From contig CP039459.1 in the NCBI GenBank assembly GCA_004843165.1, positions 437,501 through 501,500 of the forward strand: DNA of 64,000 nucleotides. Reading direction: 5' to 3'. How positions within the stretch are numbered: the first letter of the stretch is position 1; each line of letters opens with the position of its first letter. The notes under the pieces were generated by a model. That model saw only the letters and a program-made list of their open reading frames with translations, did no database searches and was not told the origin of the DNA. The stretch is from Acetobacteraceae bacterium. Its GTDB lineage: Bacteria > Pseudomonadota > Alphaproteobacteria > Acetobacterales > Acetobacteraceae. This document shows positions 9,552-16,796 of this stretch, piece by piece. The translations under genes were made by a program, and so were the position numbers.

Positions 9552-9926
9552 TTTTACTCTTTCCTTAAATTTCTATCACAACCTTCTTTTCAAACGACAA
9601 AAAAAGATGTCGTCACAAAAAGAATTATACTCTGTTTAAAATAATATTTACGACATCAAAACAATGCATTTCATACACGCCAAAAGGATATGGCGCTCCT
9701 TTTTCAGGACAACCAATACTACTTTCACTCACCCAATCGCTAAAACACATAAAGCGATCTGTTTTTCTGATCCTTTTAAAAAGATCTTTATAGATGCTCA
9801 CACGATAGCATTCAGGAAACTTGCAAACCTACCCCGCAGAAAATTGGTAAATTATTTGGAATCCATTCTGTTATGAATGGATATTTTCCTGCCAAAAAAT
9901 CAATATAATATGCCTTATTCCAAAGA
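9552..9926. other. intergenic region, no gene seen
   Basis: 375 bases without a convincing coding region; reading frames here lack start signals and family similarity. It holds an 8-bp inverted repeat GATGTCGT/ACGACATC (9606-9613 with 9651-9658) just upstream of the SPFH gene, and a hairpin ATCCATTC/GAATGGAT (9861-9868 with 9875-9882) that may end the methyltransferase transcript. The first repeat could be an operator for the SPFH gene. Confidence 0.4.
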
Positions 9927-10955
9927 TTATTTTTTCTGTAATAAAAGCACCTGAACATGCTGAGAGACAGGCTGCGGATCGTTTTCAAGCTGTTCATATA
10001 GCTTTTGCTCAAAAACATGTTTAAATTTTTGGAGATTTTCGACTGTCTGTTCTTTTTGAAAAAACGCAAAACACATTTCCAAATTTCCTACAAACGTCAT
10101 CATGAAAAAATCTGTGTGTCTTCTAGCCGCAGAAAATTTTCGAGATTCTTCTGAAAGGCAATTCTCTTCTAGCAAAGAGGAACTCTGAAAATATCTCACT
10201 TTAAAAAGATCCAAAAGTGCTTTTTCCTTAAACGGTGCTAAAATCTCTTCATCGCTTCGAGGGTATACCGCCACACGGGGAAAATCAGGCGAATTTAAAT
10301 CAATCTTCCAGTCTGTCGCCATCTCTTTCAAGACCTGCCATGCTTTTTCCAAAATATGATTAAATCCTGTTTCCCAACCGTTTTGACGTCCTGGAGTTAC
10401 GCAAAGGAAATATCCTTTTGGCTTTAATTCTTTCGCCCGCAAAAGTAAAAAATTTTTCCAATCTTTTTGCGCCTGTACCGTAGAATTTTTCTGAAAATCA
10501 GATCCTGGAACGCAATACGCTGCGAGCCCCTCTCCAAAACCTGAAGGACGAGCAGAAAGGAAAATACTCGCATAAGAAGACCACGCCAAATGCACGGAAT
10601 TTTCAGGCATGACCTGAAAGTAAAACGATTTTCCTGAAGAAAAAACCAAAGGCTTGCTCTGATCCTCATACGCCTTAAAAATCGTTGAAAAATTATTATC
10701 TGTTTGGTCATTATAAATCACAGAAAGTATTTTTTGGGAAAAACGCTCTGTAAAAATACATAAGGCTTCCGTCACAAAAAATTTAGAATTCACGCCATCT
10801 GCGCTTCCATAATTCACGAGTAGAATAGTGTTATCTGCATTTTCAATCTCTACGTCTGATGCAGCCTGCTTGAAAATTGGCAACGCTACACGCGCACCAG
10901 AAACCTGCAAATAGGAAATTTTATAATAATCAGATCCTGTTAAACCTTGGCACAT
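9927..10955 (-). CDS. SABATH-type SAM-dependent carboxyl methyltransferase
   Basis: 342 aa. The layout follows the plant SABATH family (salicylate/jasmonate/IAA carboxyl methyltransferases, Methyltransf_7). The N-terminal GSDYYKISYLQ segment corresponds to the family YN-HS-Q block. LLVNYGSADGVNS (about 45-57) is the SAM-binding motif, equivalent to ADLGCSSGPNT. AWSSYASIFLSARP matches the HSSYSLHWLS substrate segment, and the AQKDWKNFLLLRAKELKPKG plus FLCVTPGR stretch matches the F..FL..R..EL.PGG block. It probably methylates a small carboxylic acid or a related acceptor. SD AGAGG lies before the ATG. It is divergent from the thiamine operon. Few bacterial members are characterised; the substrate is unknown. 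Confidence 0.7.
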   Translation of the reverse strand: MCQGLTGSDYYKISYLQVSGARVALPIFKQAASDVEIENADNTILLVNYGSADGVNSKFFVTEALCIFTERFSQKILSVIYNDQTDNNFSTIFKAYEDQSKPLVFSSGKSFYFQVMPENSVHLAWSSYASIFLSARPSGFGEGLAAYCVPGSDFQKNSTVQAQKDWKNFLLLRAKELKPKGYFLCVTPGRQNGWETGFNHILEKAWQVLKEMATDWKIDLNSPDFPRVAVYPRSDEEILAPFKEKALLDLFKVRYFQSSSLLEENCLSEESRKFSAARRHTDFFMMTFVGNLEMCFAFFQKEQTVENLQKFKHVFEQKLYEQLENDPQPVSQHVQVLLLQKK

Positions 10956-11025
10956 AGTAACCTCTCTAAGCTCTAAAAATAAAAAACTTTCTTCTCAAAC
11001 CTACTGGAAGCCCATTTCTATACGC

Positions 11026-11055
11026 TAGACAAGCGAATTTTTCTTTGTCTATAAT
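11026..11055 (+). promoter_or_regulatory. sigma70-type promoter of the thiamine salvage operon
   Basis: TAGACA (11026-11031), 18-base spacer, TATAAT (11050-11055), placed just upstream of the TPP riboswitch aptamer. The spacing and -10 are near consensus. Confidence 0.6.
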
Positions 11056-11071
11056 AAAGAAATTTTTATAT

Positions 11072-11155
11072 CCAAGGGGAGTCCCGTACGGGGCTGAGAT
11101 GGCATGGCGCCAGACCCTTTGAACCTGATCTGGATCATACCAGCGCAAGGGATAG
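11072..11155 (+). ncRNA. TPP riboswitch (THI element)
   Basis: The sequence carries the conserved aptamer core in order: GGGGCTGAGAT (11090-11100), then ACCCTTTGAACCTGATCT and GGATCATACCAGCGCAAGGGA on the other arm. The spacing matches the two-armed TPP aptamer of thiC/thiM leaders. The 3' end of the aptamer runs directly into GATAGGATCTTAC and then the ATG at 11164, so the Shine-Dalgarno (AGGA) lies at the edge of the P1 stem. This suggests control of translation start rather than a separate terminator. When TPP is abundant, the downstream receptor and TenA genes should be off. Confidence 0.95.
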
Positions 11156-11163
11156 GATCTTAC

Positions 11164-13587
11164 ATGTTTCTCCAATGGCCTAGGCGACGGTGGGCCTTTA
11201 CGGTGCTGTTGCTGCTTTTTCACCAGATGCCCGATCTCGCTTGTGCAGATGGGCTGAAATCCACCAATGCACTCACGCATAAAGCCCCTAAAAAACGTTC
11301 CGTAAGAATAACAACCAAAGCGCCACCTCCTAAGCCTGAGCATTTTCGGATTGCCTCGCCCCATCATGTCTCAAATGCCGGCGGCGGTTTGATTAGCACC
11401 GATAACGGCATGATGGAAAAAAGCACTTCTTCAGAAGCCTATATTAAAATTCAAAGCCCCACGGAAAATGCTTTTCAGCTTATTGAACTTCAGCCCGGCG
11501 CAAATGTCTCAAGTTCTGATCCTTCCGGTCTTTCTTGGCAGACAGATATTTCTGTTCGAGGCATTCAAGGTTCCGATCTTGGTTATCTTTTAGAAGGTAT
11601 GCCTGTCGGAGATGCCGCCTATGGCGGTGGAACGCCTTCGCAATGGGCAGATTCTGAAAATTATAAATCCGTCACCCTTAACCAAGAGGGCGGAGAAATT
11701 GACGATCCCCTTCTCCAAGCGGCTGGCGGCGTTTTAAGTATGAATTACATCAACCCGGCAAGAAAGGCCGGGGTTAAAGTCGGTTTTACCTATGGCACTT
11801 TTAATACGGACAAAGAATTTGTGCGCCTCGATACTGGCGTTTTAGGTGCAACAAAGATCCGTGCTTTTGCCTCTTATTCCTATACGCAATCCAATCAATG
11901 GCGGGGGCCTGGACAAAATATACGCAACCATGTTGATTTTAAGGCCATTCGCCCTTTTGGAGATAATGATAAAAACGCAGCATCCGTTGTGATGTCGTTT
12001 AACCGTGCCGATATTGCCTATTATCCAAAAGTAAATCTCTCTCAATGGGAAAGTGAAGGAAAAGAAGCTGGCCTGCTTGCCCCTCATTTTGATCCTCAAA
12101 ATGCGGTTGGCGGATCAAATTATTACCCGCTTTACCGCTCCCCCTTTCAAACGATTTATGCCGGCGCACCCATCAATTACCAGTTTACCCCCCATTTAAG
12201 CTTTAAGGCTGAGCCTTATGGCCAGTATATTTTCGGGAATGGCCCGACAGGGGATCAATTTCTGACCAGCGGAAATTACTCAGGTTATGAACAGCCCATT
12301 CCCGGCAGTTTTAACCCGCCTGTGGATAATGACGGCTGGGGAACCTATCGTGATAATTACAGTCAAAAAACCACACGGGACGGCGTTACGCTAACGCTTA
12401 AACATGATTTAAAATGGAATCATTTCACTCTGGGCTACTGGTATGACCATGTAACAGACAGTGAAAAAATGAATTATGTGCCGGTTCAGCAAAATGGCTA
12501 TGCGCCAAATATTTGGGGAGATAATCCTGCAACCATGCTGCATCTTCCAAATGGGCAAGTTTGGAATACCATTAATATGTATTCCGTGACACACAGCAAT
12601 TCTGCCTATGTAGAGGATCGTATTGAATTGCCAAGGGGATTTACACTCATGGGCGGTTTTAAAGAAGTGATTGAATCCATTGACCCGCATAATCTTGTGC
12701 CCGGCCCGCAAAAATCAGGCCGAAATACCTATGCTATTCCATTGCCACGTGCCGGTTTTCTCTGGAAACTTGGGGCGCACGACCAGATTTTCGGTAATGG
12801 CGTTACCAATTTCAGAACGCCTTCCGTCACGGCTTATTATGACACTTATAATTTAACCAATTACGGTGATCCCAACGGGCTTGGCGGTATTTCAGGCTAT
12901 GGGGCGCAAAATCTGAAGAATGAATACGCTATTAATGAAGAGTTTGGGTGGCGGCATACAGGACGCTATGTGATTACTTCGCTGACCTTTTTTAATTATA
13001 ATTTTACAAACCGCCTGATTTCGAGTGTCAATGACCGCAACATTCAAACCACCATCAATGCCGGCGGACAGACCTCAAGAGGGGTCGATGGTGCCATTGG
13101 CTTTAAACCGGTTCGTGGCTTCTCTCCCTATTTAAGCTTTGAATATTTGGACGCTGTGAATAATAATGATCTCCCGGTCGATGGAACGTATCTCCCAACC
13201 AAAGGCAAAAAAGCGATCGAAGCCCCTGAATTTTCCGGAAGCATCGGCCTCAGATATGACTGGCATGGCTTTTTCAGCATGATTACAGCCCATTATAAAG
13301 GGCCTCAATATTCAACCTTTATGAATGATGAATCTATTCCGGGCTATGCCACGGCAGAACTTGCCTTTGGCTATCATGGGAAAGATTTTGGCCCTGTCAA
13401 AGCCCCAAGCTGGCGTTTGAATTTCAACAACCTCTCCAACCAAACTTATCTCTCCGGTGTCGGTACCCCAACCTTTAACGCCAAAGATACAAGGGCTGTA
13501 AACGGCACCATTATCCAAGGACAAAGCCCTAAATATTATATTGACGGCGGTTTCGGCGTAACCGGAAGTTTAAGCGCCGGTTTTTAA
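11164..13587 (+). CDS. TonB-dependent outer-membrane receptor under TPP riboswitch (probable thiamine or thiamine-precursor receptor)
   Basis: About 807 aa. Signal peptide from MFLQWPRRRW to roughly LACA. The plug domain includes SWQTDISVRGIQGSDLGYLLEGMPVGDAAYG, and a long beta-barrel ends in a C-terminal Phe (LSAGF), as in outer-membrane proteins. I start at 11164 because earlier in-frame starts lie inside the riboswitch; AGGA sits about 7 bases upstream. The riboswitch and the two TenA genes downstream point to uptake of thiamine, HMP or degraded thiamine across the outer membrane (OMR1-like role). Ligand specificity is inferred from context only. First gene of a three-gene operon. Confidence 0.88.
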   Translation: MFLQWPRRRWAFTVLLLLFHQMPDLACADGLKSTNALTHKAPKKRSVRITTKAPPPKPEHFRIASPHHVSNAGGGLISTDNGMMEKSTSSEAYIKIQSPTENAFQLIELQPGANVSSSDPSGLSWQTDISVRGIQGSDLGYLLEGMPVGDAAYGGGTPSQWADSENYKSVTLNQEGGEIDDPLLQAAGGVLSMNYINPARKAGVKVGFTYGTFNTDKEFVRLDTGVLGATKIRAFASYSYTQSNQWRGPGQNIRNHVDFKAIRPFGDNDKNAASVVMSFNRADIAYYPKVNLSQWESEGKEAGLLAPHFDPQNAVGGSNYYPLYRSPFQTIYAGAPINYQFTPHLSFKAEPYGQYIFGNGPTGDQFLTSGNYSGYEQPIPGSFNPPVDNDGWGTYRDNYSQKTTRDGVTLTLKHDLKWNHFTLGYWYDHVTDSEKMNYVPVQQNGYAPNIWGDNPATMLHLPNGQVWNTINMYSVTHSNSAYVEDRIELPRGFTLMGGFKEVIESIDPHNLVPGPQKSGRNTYAIPLPRAGFLWKLGAHDQIFGNGVTNFRTPSVTAYYDTYNLTNYGDPNGLGGISGYGAQNLKNEYAINEEFGWRHTGRYVITSLTFFNYNFTNRLISSVNDRNIQTTINAGGQTSRGVDGAIGFKPVRGFSPYLSFEYLDAVNNNDLPVDGTYLPTKGKKAIEAPEFSGSIGLRYDWHGFFSMITAHYKGPQYSTFMNDESIPGYATAELAFGYHGKDFGPVKAPSWRLNFNNLSNQTYLSGVGTPTFNAKDTRAVNGTIIQGQSPKYYIDGGFGVTGSLSAGF

Positions 13588-13607
13588 TTTTCCAAAGGAA
13601 ACCCCAA

Positions 13608-14345
13608 ATGCAAAAAATCCATTTTTTAACATCATTCTGCCTCGTGGCGCTCTGCCTTCCCAGCCTCTCTTTTGCCGCTAAGGCACACCAGAAATTCTCG
13701 GATGAAGCTTGGCAAAAAATTGCGCCCATTTACGAGAAAATTCGTCAACATCCTTTTAATCAGGAATTAGAAAAAGGCACACTCGATAAAAAGAAATTCG
13801 ATTTTTATGCCTCTCAAGATACGCAATTTGTTGAAGATTACACCAAAGCCTTAGCCACTCTGGCCACAAAATTGGATAATCCAAAATCTATGGATAAAAT
13901 TTTAGAATTTACCAGAACGGCACTTTCTGAAGCGACATTTGAGGTCAAGGGCGACTGGCTGCCTCAAAAAACACGCAATCCTGCGCCGGCAACCTTGCTA
14001 TATACCAACTTCACGCTGGCAACGGCAGCCTATAAAAGCCGTGAGGAGTTAGCCGCAGCCCTGCTCCCCTGTTTTTGGATTTATGCACATCTTGGCAATG
14101 AGATTGCGCAAAAGGCAATTCTTCCCAATCCTTATGAAAAATGGATCCATTTTTACAGCAATACCAATAAGGAACGTCCACTGACGGAAGAGAATATTGC
14201 CAATGGCCTCATTGACATCACCGATCAGCTCGCTGAAAAAGCAACGCCTGAAACACGCCAGAAAATGCTAGATGCCTTTGTCTTAGCCTCCAGAATGGAG
14301 CTTAATTTCTGGGATGCCGCTTACAAACTCGAAAATTGGCAATAA
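13608..14345 (+). CDS. secreted TenA-family protein (thiaminase II / aminopyrimidine aminohydrolase), copy 1
   Basis: TenA hydrolyses thiamine or its breakdown product aminopyrimidine to HMP for salvage. This copy has a clear Sec signal peptide (about residues 1-24, SLSFA-AKA), unlike ordinary cytoplasmic TenA. Against B. subtilis TenA the catalytic positions are kept: Asp44 (SQDTQF), Tyr112 (LLYTNF), Cys135 (LLPCFWIY), Tyr163 (HFYSN) and Glu205 (RMELNFW). The Tyr47 position is Phe. It belongs to the Cys-type TenA class. AAAGGA lies 8 bases before the ATG, and the gene starts 20 bases after the receptor stop, so it shares the TPP-controlled mRNA. Expected location is the periplasm. Confidence 0.88.
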   Translation: MQKIHFLTSFCLVALCLPSLSFAAKAHQKFSDEAWQKIAPIYEKIRQHPFNQELEKGTLDKKKFDFYASQDTQFVEDYTKALATLATKLDNPKSMDKILEFTRTALSEATFEVKGDWLPQKTRNPAPATLLYTNFTLATAAYKSREELAAALLPCFWIYAHLGNEIAQKAILPNPYEKWIHFYSNTNKERPLTEENIANGLIDITDQLAEKATPETRQKMLDAFVLASRMELNFWDAAYKLENWQ

Positions 14346-14585
14346 CGCCCCTTCTTTCACCCCTCTTTTAAGGAAACTTTTACAATGAAATCCAAATCTT
14401 TTTCGCTCTTTTTCTCTCTTACCTTGCTCTTACCTAGCCTTTCTTTTGCGGCCGTCCCACAGAAAAAATTCTCAGATGAAGCTTGGCAAAAAATTGCCCC
14501 CATTTACGAAAAAATTCGTCAACATCCTTTTAATCAGGAATTAGAAAAAGGCACGCTTGATAAAAAGAAATTCGATTTCTATGCG
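13692..14585. repeat. direct repeat of the first 40 mature codons of the two TenA genes
   Basis: Bases 13692-13811 and 14466-14585 differ at about 7 of 120 positions by hand comparison, all silent third-position changes, whereas the rest of the two genes is clearly diverged. Either recent gene conversion or strong selection on this segment. Confidence 0.8.
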
Positions 14586-15089
14586 GCCCAAGATGCCTAT
14601 TATCTCAAAGATTATGCGAAAAGCTTTGAAATACTTGCGGCAAAGCTTGAAAATCCGACAGATGCCGCAATTGCTTTAAAATTTGCAAATGACTCCCTCA
14701 AAGAACAACAAGATGATTGGCATCTCAAAGCCCCAATCAGTCCGGCACCGGCAACCCTGCTTTATACAAGCTTTGAACTGAGTACGGCCGCCCTAAAAAC
14801 GCCGGAGGAGTTGGCGGCGACCTTACTCCCCTGCTTTTGGATTTATTCCGCTCTCGGTCAAGAATTAACCCAAAAGGCAGTTTCTCCTAATCCGTATGAA
14901 AATTGGCTCAAAGATTACCGTAATCCCGACTTTCAAAAAGCAACCGATCAAATGATTGATCTCACCAACCGCCTTGCCGCCCAAGCCAGCCCAGCCCAGC
15001 GCCAAAAAATGCTCGATGATTTCGTAACAGCCTCACGCATGGAGCTGAATTTTTGGGATGCCGCCTATAAATTAGAAAACTGGCAGTAA
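14385..15089 (+). CDS. secreted TenA-family protein, copy 2
   Basis: 234-aa paralogue of the preceding gene, again with a signal peptide (LLLPSLSFA-AVP). All six reference active-site positions are present, including the Tyr47 equivalent (AQDAYYL), with Cys in LLPCFWIY and Glu in RMELNFW. It is therefore the copy with the complete canonical site, while copy 1 carries Phe at that position. The two may have split substrates, for example thiamine against formyl- or amino-pyrimidine; this is inference. AAGGA precedes the ATG by about 10 bases. Last gene of the operon; a 12-bp inverted repeat follows. Confidence 0.88.
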   Translation: MKSKSFSLFFSLTLLLPSLSFAAVPQKKFSDEAWQKIAPIYEKIRQHPFNQELEKGTLDKKKFDFYAAQDAYYLKDYAKSFEILAAKLENPTDAAIALKFANDSLKEQQDDWHLKAPISPAPATLLYTSFELSTAALKTPEELAATLLPCFWIYSALGQELTQKAVSPNPYENWLKDYRNPDFQKATDQMIDLTNRLAAQASPAQRQKMLDDFVTASRMELNFWDAAYKLENWQ

Positions 15090-15102
15090 GTTTATTTTGA
15101 GC

Positions 15103-15155
15103 CTAGATAACTTTTAGCATCTTTCTAAATTCTAAAGTTATCTAGAACATTATTT
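15103..15155. terminator. inverted repeat between convergent operons, probable bidirectional terminator
   Basis: Perfect 12-bp repeat CTAGATAACTTT/AAAGTTATCTAG (15103-15114 with 15134-15145), loop 19, followed by ATTATTTTTT. It lies between the tenA operon and the oppositely oriented accessory module. Confidence 0.55.
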
Positions 15156-15656
15156 TTTATTTTCTGGCTTGATGTATTTTTCAACAAGTGCCTTCATTTC
15201 TTCTTGAAAATTTTTAAATTCTTTTGGAGAAAGTCCAGGGACGAAAGGAACATTTTGTTGCTGTGAATGTTTCAGAACCTCAAAAGAATAAATAATTTTT
15301 TTTGAGCCGTTTTCTCCTTCAATTTCAAATTCATAAATACCCTCTTCTTCTAAAAAAAATACCCCTGGGTAATTTACAATAAAAATTGTACCCTGTTTCC
15401 CCGTAGGATTAAATCTAAAAGGCACACCAAGAGAAGGTTGCTGCTTTTTAGGTGTCCTTATAAAAAGTTTACCTTGAATAATTTTGTTTGAAATATTCCA
15501 AACATGTCCAATAATTGCTAAAGAAGGCAACATAAAAGGAGTTTGATTTATAACAATGCTTGGCGGCATAATACCAAGCGCACTCATCCCACCATTTTGA
15601 TCGAATCTAGCTCCTGAGCACAGATGGATTGCCTTTAATTTTAATTTTTCAATCAT
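15150..15656 (-). CDS. uncharacterised protein, DUF6941-like, third gene of accessory module
   Basis: 168 aa, no signal peptide. Predominantly beta pattern: an N-terminal block (KAIHLCSGARFDQNGGMSAL), then ILG-like GIMPPSIVI, a strand-rich centre, FFLEEEGIYEFEIEGENG and SFEVLKHS, and a Lys/Glu-rich helical tail. The order (D-x-x-x-NG-x-LSALG, P, then G-x-Y-x-F at the end) resembles the DUF6941 family, whose function is unknown; this is recognition by pattern only. It starts two bases after the stop of the HTH gene, so it is almost certainly co-transcribed. AT-rich composition, like its two partners, suggests acquisition by transfer. Confidence 0.6.
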   Translation of the reverse strand: MIEKLKLKAIHLCSGARFDQNGGMSALGIMPPSIVINQTPFMLPSLAIIGHVWNISNKIIQGKLFIRTPKKQQPSLGVPFRFNPTGKQGTIFIVNYPGVFFLEEEGIYEFEIEGENGSKKIIYSFEVLKHSQQQNVPFVPGLSPKEFKNFQEEMKALVEKYIKPENKK

Positions 15657-15657
15657 T

Positions 15658-16158
15658 TTACAACTTCACTACGTCACTTACTGGTTGATTACCAGAGAGA
15701 GAAAAAACACCCTCCACGATATTATCTCCTTGGTTAGGCACTATCCCCCTTACAAAGGAAGATATGTGGTCAAAAATATTCCCACTATGCGGGTTTTCTT
15801 GATGTGAAAGCGCTGCCTCAAGTATTTGAACGACATCAGCAACTATTCTTTCATGTCCTGGCTTGACAAAAGAAATCACTATTCTTTTGTCATAGTTTCC
15901 AGCAAAAACCGCTAATGCTTTTTGACTACATGCACCTGCATCTCCTAATTTTCTAGAGACCCAAGTTGAACTTTTTCCTATTTTTTTAGCGACTTTACGT
16001 TGTGTCTTCTGAGGATCTCTTCCATAGCCCTCACGATCCATCAGATCCTTAATGGCACGATAAGATGCATCATGAAACTGCGCCAATGCATAATATGTGT
16101 TAAATTCACACTCTTTTTTTATATTTCTTCCTGATGATTCAGATAGGATAATTGTCAT
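15658..16158 (-). CDS. helix-turn-helix protein, probable antitoxin/repressor
   Basis: 166 aa. A central XRE-like helix-turn-helix (QRKVAKKIGKSSTWVSRKL, about residues 53-71) is preceded by a helical segment (FHDASYRAIKDLMDREGYG). The C-terminal 90 residues have no family I recognise. The start lies 20 bases inside the upstream toxin-like gene, a common toxin-antitoxin arrangement (toxin first, as in higBA). Likely neutralises the partner and represses the operon; inferred from order and fold, not shown. Confidence 0.6.
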   Translation of the reverse strand: MTIILSESSGRNIKKECEFNTYYALAQFHDASYRAIKDLMDREGYGRDPQKTQRKVAKKIGKSSTWVSRKLGDAGACSQKALAVFAGNYDKRIVISFVKPGHERIVADVVQILEAALSHQENPHSGNIFDHISSFVRGIVPNQGDNIVEGVFSLSGNQPVSDVVKL

Positions 16159-16741
16159 GTTCCGTCTCTCTCAAATATGCATACAAATCATTGCTATGAA
16201 AACAAGCACGAATATTCAATGCATTCCATGAAGCCTTTGTGAGTGTTTTTGCCAGTTCCCACTTTTTATCTACAACGTCTCGCTTTACAACCAGACACAC
16301 AATGAATTTATTTGGAAAAATAAAGCGACCTAATAATCTCGTTTGATTTCTTGGAGGATTAGTTACCCGTATTTCCCAAATTTCGTCTATTTCTGGTTTC
16401 AATCTTTTTAAAAAACGTCCTTCTTCTTTCTCTTTTTTAAGCGAGGAATCACATTTTCCTCCTTCAACCCAATAATCCGCAGCATTAGCTATTTGCGCCT
16501 GAATTTGAATCTTTTCTTCCAAAAACTCGCTCCATGCCGAAGATGTAAAATATAAACTCCTTGGTGAAAAATTTATCTTAGATTTCCAAGCAATAACTTC
16601 GGTTTTTGGGCATAAAATTTCCTTTATAATGCGTGAAGTTGCGAAAATACGCAACTCCTCTCCTGAGCTGGTTTTAATAGCTTTAAGATTTTCCGAAGCA
16701 CTTGTATCGTCTATATCACATACAACATTCACCTCACTCAT
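16139..16741 (-). CDS. RelE/HigB (Gp49-like) family toxin candidate
   Basis: 200 aa. The segment IWEIRVTNPPRNQTRLLGRFIFPNKFIVCLV followed by a Lys/Asp-rich stretch (KRDVVDKKW) has the beta-hairpin-then-helix pattern of Gp49-like/HigB toxins (W-E-x-R, R-x-L, F, K-F near the end), which cleave mRNA at the ribosome. The N-terminal 100 residues are extra compared with a typical ~110-aa toxin. It overlaps the HTH gene by 20 bases. AGGAA lies about 10 bases before the ATG. Could also be a different regulator; catalytic residues cannot be assigned with confidence. Confidence 0.5.
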   Translation of the reverse strand: MSEVNVVCDIDDTSASENLKAIKTSSGEELRIFATSRIIKEILCPKTEVIAWKSKINFSPRSLYFTSSAWSEFLEEKIQIQAQIANAADYWVEGGKCDSSLKKEKEEGRFLKRLKPEIDEIWEIRVTNPPRNQTRLLGRFIFPNKFIVCLVVKRDVVDKKWELAKTLTKASWNALNIRACFHSNDLYAYLRETEHDNYPI

Positions 16742-16796
16742 TTTAGAAAATTCCTAGTCTTTTAAGATATAATTTCTATAAGTTAGCTAAAGAAAA

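Noticed and set aside
9664-9876. 70-codon plus-strand frame in the 9552-9926 gap
   Set aside because: No ribosome site, no domain pattern, mixed basic composition; probably chance.
10966-11367. 133-codon reading frame on the minus strand over the TPP riboswitch
   Set aside because: It runs antisense through the riboswitch and the receptor signal region; no family similarity, no start signal; explained by the plus-strand features.
16139-16741. Possible prophage remnant
   Set aside because: Gp49-like toxins occur in phages, but there are no integrase, structural genes or att repeats around the three genes.
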